Part shown: piece by piece, positions 52,171 to 59,460 of the stretch
Layout: each line of letters opens with the position of its first letter
Numbering within the stretch: the first letter of the stretch is position 1
From: JBCBEX01 sp038528235
GTDB lineage: Bacteria; Bacteroidota; Rhodothermia; Rhodothermales; Rubricoccaceae
Assembly (NCBI GenBank): GCA_038528235.1
Contig: JBCBEX010000015.1
Location: 1 to 61,419, forward strand
Reading direction: 5' to 3'
DNA: 61,419 nt
The notes under the pieces: model-generated
Database searches by the model: none
The model's input: the letters and a program-made list of their open reading frames with translations, nothing else
What the model was told of the DNA's origin: nothing
Translations under genes and position numbers: made by a program

Positions 52171-53367
52171 ATGTCTCGTCCCTACTCCGTCGTCCTCTTT
52201 GGCGCGACGGGCTTTACCGGCGGCCTCGTTGCCGAGCACCTAGCGCGGCGGGTGCCGGAGGGCATCGCGTGGGCCATCGCGGGGCGCAACCTCGACAAGC
52301 TCCGGCAAGTACGGCGGCAGCTTGCAGACAGCGGTGTCGACGCTGAACGAATCGGTCTCATTGTAGCCGACAGCAAGGACGCGGCGTCGCTGCGCGAGAT
52401 GGCGCAGCAGGCGCGCGTCGTGGCGTCCACGGTCGGGCCGTTCGCGGAGGTCGGCGAGCCGCTCGTGCAGGCGTGCGTCCTGGCGGGCACCGACTACTGC
52501 GACATCACGGGCGAGCCCAACTTCTGGAAGCGCGCCATCGGGCACTACCACCGCCCGGCGCACGAGCAGGGCCTCAAGCTCGTCCCGTGCTGCGGCTTCG
52601 ATAGCGTACCGGCGGACCTCGGCACGCACTTCGCCGTGTGCCAGCTTCCGGCCGAAGGTGGACCGATCTCCGTGGACGGATTCGTGACGATCAAGGGCAA
52701 GTTCTCTGGCGGGACGTGGGCGAGCGCACTCCGCGCCATGGCCGAGGGCACGACGAAAGTCCCTGGCGGGCGCGACGCTGCCAACGTCGGCGCGGTTCGC
52801 CCGCTCTCGGCGACGAAGAATGCGACCCGCTCCGCGCCCTTCCGCGCCGAGGCGATGGACCGCTGGGCCTATCCGCTCCCTGTCATCGACCCGATGGTGG
52901 TGCGGCGCTCGGCGCAGTTCGTGGAGCACTACGGCGACGGGTTCGCCTACGCGCACTACGGCACGGCGCGCTCGCCCGTGCAGGTCGGCGGGCTGATGGC
53001 GGGCGCCGCCGGGGCGTTCGCGCTGGCTCAACTCGGCCCGACACGGCGGTGGCTCATGTCGCTCAACCCGCAAGGCACGGGCCCGGACGAGGAGACGCGC
53101 GCCAACGCGTTCTTCCGGCTCACCTTCGTCGCCCGCCGCACCGGCATCGACGGCACGCTCCACACGGTCCGCACGAAAGTCGAAGGCGGCGATCCAGGCT
53201 ACACCGAGACGTCGAAGATGCTCGGTGAGGCGGCCCTCGCGCTGGCCCTTGACCGCGATGTGCTTCCTGACACCGCGGGGCTACTTACGCCCGCCTCGGC
53301 GCTCGGCACGCCCTACCGAAAGCGGCTCCAGGCTGTCGGGCTGCGCTTCGAGCGGCTCGATGGATAG
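52171..53367 (+). CDS. Saccharopine dehydrogenase-like/trans-acting enoyl reductase-type oxidoreductase
   Basis: NAD(P)-dependent protein of 398 aa. N-terminal Rossmann fold SVVLFGATGFTGGLVAEHL, then AGRNLDKL and VVASTVGPFAEVGEPLVQAC with GTDYCDITGE, the saccharopine dehydrogenase family signature also found in mycobacterial trans-acting enoyl reductases. The catalytic substrate is unknown; the C-terminal domain (RTKVEGGDPGYTETSKMLGEAALALA) fits the enoyl reductase-type branch. ATG 52171 starts exactly at the fold; the longer frame upstream is the intergenic repeat. It is followed by two minus-strand tRNAs. Confidence 0.88.
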   Translation: MSRPYSVVLFGATGFTGGLVAEHLARRVPEGIAWAIAGRNLDKLRQVRRQLADSGVDAERIGLIVADSKDAASLREMAQQARVVASTVGPFAEVGEPLVQACVLAGTDYCDITGEPNFWKRAIGHYHRPAHEQGLKLVPCCGFDSVPADLGTHFAVCQLPAEGGPISVDGFVTIKGKFSGGTWASALRAMAEGTTKVPGGRDAANVGAVRPLSATKNATRSAPFRAEAMDRWAYPLPVIDPMVVRRSAQFVEHYGDGFAYAHYGTARSPVQVGGLMAGAAGAFALAQLGPTRRWLMSLNPQGTGPDEETRANAFFRLTFVARRTGIDGTLHTVRTKVEGGDPGYTETSKMLGEAALALALDRDVLPDTAGLLTPASALGTPYRKRLQAVGLRFERLDG

Positions 53368-53403
53368 CGGCGTTTGCCGTGACCCTAGGTGATGCACATG
53401 CAA

Positions 53404-53435
53404 AAGGCCGACCTCCTGTTGGGGAAGTCGGCCTT
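53404..53435 (-). terminator. Terminator of the tRNA-His/tRNA-Glu transcript
   Basis: On the minus strand AAGGCCGAC and GTCGGCCTTTT form a 9-bp stem just after tRNA-Glu, ending in a short T run. It also lies past the plus-strand reductase stop (53367). Confidence 0.7.
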
Positions 53436-53441
53436 CTTGCG

Positions 53442-53514
53442 TACTCCGTACGGGATTCGAACCCGTGTTACCGCCGTGAAAGGGCGGCGTCCTAAACCAC
53501 TAGACGAACGGAGC
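53442..53514 (-). tRNA. tRNA-Glu (TTC)
   Basis: Folds as a standard cloverleaf: acceptor GCTCCGT/ACGGAGT, anticodon arm CCGCC-CTTTCAC-GGCGG with TTC, T arm CGGGTTCGAATCCCG. The 1-72 pair is G.T. No CCA is encoded; it lies 27 bases after tRNA-His on the same strand, so the pair is one transcript. Confidence 0.95.
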
Positions 53515-53541
53515 AAGAACAGACGCCGGGGGCGCAAAGGG

Positions 53542-53616
53542 GGACACCGGTGGGACTTGAACCCACGGCCTCCAGGGCCACAACCTGGCGCTCTAACCAC
53601 CTGAGCTACGGCATCC
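53542..53616 (-). tRNA. tRNA-His (GTG)
   Basis: Cloverleaf with anticodon arm CCAGG-TTGTGGC-CCTGG (GTG), T arm GTGGG-TTCAAGT-CCCAC and acceptor GATGCCG/CGGTGTC preceded by the extra G(-1) paired to C73, the tRNA-His identity feature. No CCA encoded. Confidence 0.95.
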
Positions 53617-53636
53617 GTATGTCAATGCTGGCCTCA

Positions 53637-53666
53637 CATACGTATGCGGCGGCCAGAGTTGGCAAA
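53637..53666 (-). promoter_or_regulatory. Probable Bacteroidota-type promoter for the tRNA pair
   Basis: On the minus strand TTTG, an 18-base spacer and TACGTATG approximate the Bacteroidota consensus (-33 TTTG, -7 TAnnTTTG), about 20 bases before the tRNA-His 5' end. One position of the -7 element differs. Confidence 0.4.
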
Positions 53667-53732
53667 CATAGGGACATTCAGACCCGCTCTCCAAATGGAG
53701 AACCCGTGAGGCAATGCCCATACGTGGGGCAC

Positions 53733-56048
53733 CTATCGGATCACAGCAATCTTGCCGAAGCCCGTCCCCTCGTCGCCGAGGCCTGATGCCGCGACCAAAT
53801 AGACGCCCGAGGGTACCGCTTGGCCGTCGGCGTCGCGCCCGTCCCAGCGGACCGCCCCGCCGCGCGTGTCGAGCGCGCGCACGAGCCGCCCATCGACCGT
53901 GAGGATGCGCACCCGCGTCTCGGCGACGAGCCCGCTGATGAGCACCCCGTCGGCATGCTGCGCGGGTCGATACGGGTTGGGGGCCACGTCTAGGTCGCGG
54001 ACGGTCGGGGCGGCGGCCAGCGCCTCACCGCGGTAGCTGAGCACACCGCGGTCGGTCGCGAAGTAAACCGTGCCCGTCCGGGCGTCCACGTCCACCGCGA
54101 TCACGTTGTCCGAGAACAGCGGCGAATCGGCCTCCGTGAAGCGCAGTAGCACGTTCTCCCCGTCGCTGCCGATGAGCCATGCGCCGCTCGACGACGCCAG
54201 CCACTTGTTGTTGGCCGGGTCCACGGCGATGTCGTTGATGAGAAGGTCGCGCAGGAAGAACGAGGTGCCGTCCTCGGTGCGCGCCCACTGCGGCTCGATC
54301 AGGCTGAGGTCGCCGCTGAAGGCCGAGCCTGGCGAGAAGATGGTGGCGAGGCCACGCCGGGTCCCTACCCAAATGCGCCCGTCGAGGTCTTCGGCGAGGG
54401 CCTGCACCTGGCCGTTGGGCAGCCCGATGCCGTTGGCGCCGCCGGGGCGCAGGAACGGCGCGCTGCCCTGCGGCAAGCTGGATCCTGGGGCATAGACGAA
54501 GATGCCCGACTCCGCCGTGAACACCCACTTCTGGTCAAATCGGTCGATGAGCACGCCTTCCACGATGTCGCGGGAGAGGACGTTCGATGGGAAGGGGAGG
54601 CCGGTCCACGCGCCTTCGTCGTCACGGACATGGAGCGGCTGCGACGAGGCCTGATTGACCGCCCAGATCTGGCCGTCGCCGTCGAACGCGGCGTCGACCA
54701 CCGGCACGAAGTCCGGGTTGGACAGGCCCGACAGGATCGACGAGTTCTCGGTGTCGAAGACGGTGACGGCGCCCTCGGAGTCGATGCGGACGAGTCCGTC
54801 GCTGGAGGACCCGCCCCAGAAGCCGCCGTCGCGGTCGGCGAGGGCGCTGAGCATGCTGCTCGTGGGCAGGCCCTCGGCTTCTGTGAAGACGCGCCACGTC
54901 CCATCGCCATCGCGCCGCGCGACCGTCGTTCGGTTGATCGTGCGGCGGGTGGCGAGCCACACCTCTCCGTCGCGTCCCGCGTCGATGTCGTCGATCTGGT
55001 TCGAGCGTGGGCCGTCGGGCACCACGATCTGGTCTGGCGTGATGTCGCCCGACGCGGTCTCCAGAGGCGGAAGGCGCAGCAGGCCATCTCGAAGGTCGCC
55101 CACCCAGATCTCGCTGTCCGCACCGAGGGCGAGGGTCGCCACCACATCCGCGAAGTCGTCGGCGGGGCCTCGAACGAAGAGGCGCTGGCTGGTCTGGCCT
55201 GGCTCGAACACCACCACCGAGAACGGGTCGACGCCGAGGAGCCGGGGGCCATCGGCGATGAGCGCTGTCACGGGGGAGCCCGTCAGGAAGAGCCGGGCCC
55301 AGGTGCCGTCCGACCGTCGTTGCAGCACATCTTGCGAGGTACCTGCCAGGACATCGCCCTGGAAGACCGCCAAGACCTCGGCGTCGCCGGGGCCGTTGGC
55401 TTCGAGTACCCAGGCGCCCGGCTCCAGCAGGTTGGCCGACTGCGCCGCGCGCACGACGCCGCCGGCCGTCGCAGCCCAGAGGCCAGGCGTCCCGTCGGGC
55501 AGCGGGGCTTCGAGCACGTCGCGCACGACGACGCCAGCTTCGAGGGGGCCCAGTCTGACGTAGCTATCGCGCACCTCCAGCCGGTCCGTGTCGAACACCA
55601 CGATGCCGAATCCGGTAGCCGCGTAGACCACGCCCGCGCCCACGCGCAGACGCTCGACCTGCCGCGCGCTAAACTGGTCGGTGCGCCGGATGTCGAAGAA
55701 CGACTCCACGAGTCCGGTGGCTGGGTCGAGTCGGTCGAGGGCGCCGTCGCTGTGGCCGATCCACAGCACCGAGGTCTCCGCGTCGTAGACGATCGCCGTT
55801 GGGCTGATCGAAGCGAGGCCCTCGACGGTGGTGTAGCGCTCGATCTCGCCCGAGGCCGGGGTGTAGCCGAAGACGCCGCCGGAGGTGGCGGCCCACACGG
55901 TGGTCGGCGAGGCGGCGAGGGCCCGCACCTCGTTGAAGGCGGTCAGGGCCTGCCAGCGGCCCGCCGGAGCCGCATCCTCAGGGGTGTCTTGGGCCCAGGC
56001 AGCCAGCGTCGTCCCGAGGAGGAGCACAAAAAGCGCGAAGCGTCGCAT
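53733..56048 (-). CDS. PorZ-like two-propeller T9SS accessory protein
   Basis: A 771-aa exported protein: signal peptide (MRRFALFVLLLGTTLAAWAQ), then two beta-propellers (RWQALTAFNEVRALAAS, TVWAATSGGVFGYTPASGEI, TTVEGLASISPTAIVYD, later IWVGTRRGLATIF and NKWLASSSGAWLIG) and a C-terminal sorting-type domain (DVAPNPYRPAQ, VRILTVDGRLVRAL, PSGVYLVAA). This matches PorZ, the T9SS component thought to deliver A-LPS to the attachment machinery. It is unlinked to other T9SS machinery genes here, but two cargo genes lie nearby. ATG 56048 gives the signal peptide. Confidence 0.78.
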   Translation of the reverse strand: MRRFALFVLLLGTTLAAWAQDTPEDAAPAGRWQALTAFNEVRALAASPTTVWAATSGGVFGYTPASGEIERYTTVEGLASISPTAIVYDAETSVLWIGHSDGALDRLDPATGLVESFFDIRRTDQFSARQVERLRVGAGVVYAATGFGIVVFDTDRLEVRDSYVRLGPLEAGVVVRDVLEAPLPDGTPGLWAATAGGVVRAAQSANLLEPGAWVLEANGPGDAEVLAVFQGDVLAGTSQDVLQRRSDGTWARLFLTGSPVTALIADGPRLLGVDPFSVVVFEPGQTSQRLFVRGPADDFADVVATLALGADSEIWVGDLRDGLLRLPPLETASGDITPDQIVVPDGPRSNQIDDIDAGRDGEVWLATRRTINRTTVARRDGDGTWRVFTEAEGLPTSSMLSALADRDGGFWGGSSSDGLVRIDSEGAVTVFDTENSSILSGLSNPDFVPVVDAAFDGDGQIWAVNQASSQPLHVRDDEGAWTGLPFPSNVLSRDIVEGVLIDRFDQKWVFTAESGIFVYAPGSSLPQGSAPFLRPGGANGIGLPNGQVQALAEDLDGRIWVGTRRGLATIFSPGSAFSGDLSLIEPQWARTEDGTSFFLRDLLINDIAVDPANNKWLASSSGAWLIGSDGENVLLRFTEADSPLFSDNVIAVDVDARTGTVYFATDRGVLSYRGEALAAAPTVRDLDVAPNPYRPAQHADGVLISGLVAETRVRILTVDGRLVRALDTRGGAVRWDGRDADGQAVPSGVYLVAASGLGDEGTGFGKIAVIR

Positions 56049-56264
56049 ACGTTCAGAATCGATCAGCAGAGAGGCCTCCGAGGAGGCGAGGGCGAGCGAA
56101 AGAAACGTAGCGGACGGTCGAGGGGCGCGCAGAGCTGGTGTGTGAGGAGACGCTGTCGGGACGAAACCGGGCCGCAAGGTACAACACCGACCTGCCTGGC
56201 GCGAGCGACTGGAACGTGCCCTAGTCGGCCAATGCGGTCGGCCTAGGAGTCTAGTGGAAAGGCG

Positions 56265-56729
56265 CTACCCGATCTGGCGGAGGAGGTTCACCATCTCGAT
56301 GGCCCCGGCGGCCGCCTCGGCGCCCTTGTTGCCGGCCTTCGTACCCGCGCGTTCCCAGGCCTGCTCCAGGTTCTCGACGGTGATGACGCCGAAGAGCACG
56401 GGCACGCCCGTCGTCAGCGACGCCTGGGCGATGCCGCTGGCAACGCCGCCAGCCACGTAGTCGTAGTGCGAGGTCGCGCCGCGGATCACGGCGCCGACGC
56501 AGATCACGGCGTCGTAGTCGCCCGTGGCAGCGAGCCGCTGCGCGACGAGCGGCACCTCGAAGGCGCCGGGGCACCAGGCCACCGTCACGTCGTCGGCGTC
56601 CGCGCCGTGGCGGCGCAGCGCGTCAAGCGCGCCGTCGAGTAGGCGCTGCGTGATCGTTTCGTTGAAGCGGCTCGCCACGATGGCGAAGCGGGCATCGGTG
56701 GCGACGAGCGCGCCTTCGAGCATGGGCAT
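56265..56729 (-). CDS. ribH: 6,7-dimethyl-8-ribityllumazine synthase
   Basis: Penultimate riboflavin enzyme, 154 aa, forming icosahedral or pentameric shells. Signatures FAIVASRFNETITQRLLDGA, VAWCPGAFEVPLVAQRL, ICVGAVIRGATSHYDYVAGG with the catalytic histidine, GVITVENLEQAWERAG and NKGAEAAAGAIEMVNLL. Length is normal. The frame opens with MPMLEG; the second ATG two codons on is also possible. No other riboflavin gene is in the window. Confidence 0.96.
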   Translation of the reverse strand: MPMLEGALVATDARFAIVASRFNETITQRLLDGALDALRRHGADADDVTVAWCPGAFEVPLVAQRLAATGDYDAVICVGAVIRGATSHYDYVAGGVASGIAQASLTTGVPVLFGVITVENLEQAWERAGTKAGNKGAEAAAGAIEMVNLLRQIG

Positions 56730-56840
56730 GACAGACGGGGGAACCGGTAGACGGGACCCACAAAGTCCCTCCAGGCTCGCCGCCGCGTCAAGCCAAGATG
56801 GAAGAAAGACGCAGCCCCGTGCGCACGAGCGCGTCCACGC

Positions 56841-57512
56841 TCAGTGCGCGCCGAGGAGCAGCACCTCGCTGAGCGCGGTGTCGTCGTAGCGCGACCCTGG
56901 GTACACGCTCCGCACCACGAGGTCGATCCGGTCGCCCGCGCGCACCTCGACGCCGTCCCACGTCGCCTCCTGGAGCATCGCGGTGTCGTTGAGCGCGACG
57001 ACCGTGACCGGGCGTCCGTTGACGCGCACCTCGAGGTGCCGCACGCGGCCGTTGGCCGCCCACGTCTGCGCCGACTTGGCGTAGCCCGTGACCGCGCGCA
57101 GCCCCCAGAGCGAGGTCACGAAGTCGTCGGGGAGGTCCTCGTCGGGGTGGCCGAGCGTCATCGTGAGGTGCTCGCCGAGGCCGGGGCCGTCCGCGCCCTC
57201 CACCCATGCCGAGCGGAGGTCGCCGTCCTCAGCCTCCTCGGCCGCATAGCGGTTCGCGCCCTGCGGGGCTAGCACGGACGAGGCCGTCGTCGTCCAGCCG
57301 ATCGCGCACAGGAGGCTGCACCCGCTGAGGTAGTCCTCCCAGTCCTCCTCAGGCAGGTCGAGCCCGACGGCCACGGTGGTGTCGGGGGTGCTCACCACCG
57401 TGGGCGCAGGTTGGGCGGCGACCGTGTTCTCGGCGGCTGCGTTCGCAGCGGCTGCATTCGCAACGGCTGCATTCGCAACGACGAGGGCGCAGGTGAGAAG
57501 GGCGAAGCGCAT
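56841..57512 (-). CDS. Secreted protein with NADase-type glycan-binding domain
   Basis: A 223-aa exported protein. The signal peptide (RFALLTCALVVANA) runs into an Ala/Asn-rich stretch coded by a 15-bp tandem repeat (57425-57480). The mature part, about residues 80-220, resembles the NADase-type glycan-binding domain: ASSVLAPQGANRYAAEEAEDGD, SAWVEGADGPGLGEHLTMTL, GYAKSAQTWAANGRVRHLEV. A CSLLC pair precedes it. No catalytic domain is attached, so it is a probable binding protein. Confidence 0.72.
   Translation of the reverse strand: MRFALLTCALVVANAAVANAAAANAAAENTVAAQPAPTVVSTPDTTVAVGLDLPEEDWEDYLSGCSLLCAIGWTTTASSVLAPQGANRYAAEEAEDGDLRSAWVEGADGPGLGEHLTMTLGHPDEDLPDDFVTSLWGLRAVTGYAKSAQTWAANGRVRHLEVRVNGRPVTVVALNDTAMLQEATWDGVEVRAGDRIDLVVRSVYPGSRYDDTALSEVLLLGAH
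57425..57480. repeat. 15-bp tandem repeat coding Ala-Asn-Ala repeats
   Basis: Units GCAGCGGCTGCATTC and GCAACGGCTGCATTC repeat head-to-tail (about 3.5 copies with one weaker unit) inside the signal-peptide/early mature region of the glycan-binding-domain gene. Unit length is a multiple of three, so changes keep the frame. Confidence 0.8.
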
Positions 57513-57572
57513 AGCAGCAGAGGGCATAGCGGGGGGAGTTGCCTGCAAGGCGCAAACCCGAACCCTCTCAGG

Positions 57573-58250
57573 TCACCGCTTCGACCGCCGCTGCTTCACG
57601 TCGCTCGGCACGCCCGGCGACACGCACGGGTGCCCGTCGAGGAAGAAGCGGTAGGGAAGGTCGATGCCGCGCGTGAGGCCGATGCGGCTCGACGTGGCAA
57701 CGGCGTCGTCGCCGACCGGCGTGCCCGTCTCAAAGCAGAGCGGCGGCTGCGTGAGGTTCGCGCCGTGGAAGGCCGCGTCGTCCACGCCGAGCGCCTGCGT
57801 GAGCTTGCCCGGCCCGTTGGCGAGGTTGCGTGTGCGGCGCACCGAGGCGGGTCGGTTCGCCTGCATCGCCGCGAGGCCGTCGATCGGTTCGAGGGCGCGG
57901 ACGAGCACGGCTCCGGCGGTGCCCTCTGGCTCGGTGACCACGTTCAGGAGCCAGTTGGTGTAGTAGATCCGGTAGACGTAGGCCGTCCCCGGCGGCGCGA
58001 AGAGGTCTGCGGCACGTCCCTGTGGCAGCACGACGCCGTCGGGACCGAACGTGGCCTTCCAGCCGTGCATCGCCGGGTCGTCGCAGAGGTAGGCCTCGGT
58101 TTCCACGATGCGCCCGGCGACGCGCGTCCCGTTGGCGTGCGTGTGGACGAGCAGCCGCCCGAGCAAATCGCGTGCGACGACGAGCGTCGGGCGCGCGAAG
58201 AAGGGACGCGCGAGCGGAGGGGTGGGAGGCGGTGCGAACAACGACGACAT
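57573..58250 (-). CDS. mpg: DNA-3-methyladenine glycosylase (AAG/MPG family)
   Basis: Base-excision repair enzyme of 225 aa removing alkylated purines. Family landmarks: FFARPTLVVARDLLGRLLV, GRIVETEAYLCDDPAMHG (with the catalytic Glu in ETEAY), GTAYVYRIYYTNWLLNVV, LVRALEPIDG, NGPGKLTQALG, and TSSRIGLTRGIDLPYRFFL. Length is normal for bacterial AAG. It is divergent from the DUF4097 gene. Confidence 0.95.
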   Translation of the reverse strand: MSSLFAPPPTPPLARPFFARPTLVVARDLLGRLLVHTHANGTRVAGRIVETEAYLCDDPAMHGWKATFGPDGVVLPQGRAADLFAPPGTAYVYRIYYTNWLLNVVTEPEGTAGAVLVRALEPIDGLAAMQANRPASVRRTRNLANGPGKLTQALGVDDAAFHGANLTQPPLCFETGTPVGDDAVATSSRIGLTRGIDLPYRFFLDGHPCVSPGVPSDVKQRRSKR

Positions 58251-58361
58251 GGACAGTAGCGGGTTTTCTGGTGCGGCGGGGTAACCCCACGGCGGTGCGC
58301 TCGTAGGGCACTCCCGTCCGTCGGCTCCGCGCCGGTTTCGTTTGACGCCACCCTGCCTGCC

Positions 58362-59384
58362 ATGCTCCCGCGCCTCCTCGCTCCCTTGCTCCTGCTGCTC
58401 GTTGCCCTCCCTGCAACCGCCCAGAACGGCACCGTCTACCTCGACGAGACCTTCGACGCGAGCGCCATCGACGACCTGTTCGTCGACCTCTCTGCCGAGG
58501 ACGTGATCGTGGAGGCTCTCGACGGGAGCGGCGAGGCGCGCGTGACGATCACCGGCCGCGGCCGCGACGCCGACGAGGTCTTCGAGCGCAAGCGCTACAG
58601 CGCGGCCATGCAGGGCGACCGCCTCGTCGTGCGCAGCGACCCCGAGCGCCGGATGTTCAACTGGGGCAGCTGGAATGCCAGCTTCACCGTCGTCGTCCGC
58701 GTGCCCGTCGAGATCGACGCGCTGATCGATGTGTCCTCGGGCGACGTCCGCATCGACGAGCTCTCCGGTGATCGCCTCGTCGTTGACCTCTCCTCGGGCG
58801 ACGTGACGCTCGGCACCATCACCGCCGACGAGATCGTGGTCGACTCCTCGTCCGGCGACCTCGACGCGGACCGCCTCGAAGCGGACGAGATCACCCTCGA
58901 CTGCTCCTCAGGCGACTATACCATCGGCACGGCCATCGCGCGCCGGCTCAGCTACGACGCCTCCTCGGGCGACCTCGAGATCCGCGACGGCGACATCGCC
59001 GAGTTTATCGGCGACACCTCCTCAGGCGACCTCGAAGTGGGTGGCATCCTCGGCAGCGCGCGGGTGGACCTGTCGTCGGGCTCGGCTGAGCTGGGCATCG
59101 TGAAGGGGCAGCTCAGCGCCAGCGCGTCGTCCGGCGACATCCGCGCGCGCCTCGACCTCAGCAGCGAGGCCGTCGTGGAGACGTCCAGCGGCTCGATCAC
59201 GCTTGCCGCCCCCGCAGGCATGAACGCCGACGTGCGCCTCGAAGGCGGCTCGATCCGCCTAGCGGAGGGCTTCGCCTTCACCGGCGAGATCGAGCGCGAC
59301 GAAGCGCGCGGGCGGCTCGGCAGCGGCGGCAATCAACTCGTGGCGTCGTCGAACAGCGGACGGGTGACGCTCCGCGCGGAGTAG
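58362..59384 (+). CDS. Secreted DUF4097-family beta-repeat protein
   Basis: A 340-aa exported protein: signal peptide LPRLLAPLLLLLVALPATAQ, then a long right-handed repeat built on the SSGD motif (DVSSGDVRIDEL, DLSSGDVTLGTI, DSSSGDLDADRL, DCSSGDYTIGTA, ...), which recurs every 18-24 residues. This is the DUF4097 putative adhesin or envelope fold; function is unknown. A GC-rich N-terminal strand region (VYLDETFDASAIDDLFVDL) precedes it. The stop is 76 bases from the convergent YyaL-type gene. Confidence 0.9.
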   Translation: MLPRLLAPLLLLLVALPATAQNGTVYLDETFDASAIDDLFVDLSAEDVIVEALDGSGEARVTITGRGRDADEVFERKRYSAAMQGDRLVVRSDPERRMFNWGSWNASFTVVVRVPVEIDALIDVSSGDVRIDELSGDRLVVDLSSGDVTLGTITADEIVVDSSSGDLDADRLEADEITLDCSSGDYTIGTAIARRLSYDASSGDLEIRDGDIAEFIGDTSSGDLEVGGILGSARVDLSSGSAELGIVKGQLSASASSGDIRARLDLSSEAVVETSSGSITLAAPAGMNADVRLEGGSIRLAEGFAFTGEIERDEARGRLGSGGNQLVASSNSGRVTLRAE

Positions 59385-59410
59385 GCGCCGCGGCTACGAC
59401 ATGTGTGAGC

Positions 59411-59451
59411 GCGTGAAGGTGTAGGCGTCCTGCCCGTCTGCACCTTCGTGC
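59411..59451. terminator. Bidirectional hairpin between convergent genes
   Basis: GCGTGAAGGTG (59411-59421) faces CACCTTCGTGC (59441-59451), with an imperfect inner stem, between the DUF4097 stop and the YyaL-type stop. It distantly resembles the GTGTGGACGT repeat family and has only a weak T run. Confidence 0.4.
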
Positions 59452-59460
59452 GTTTCTTCA

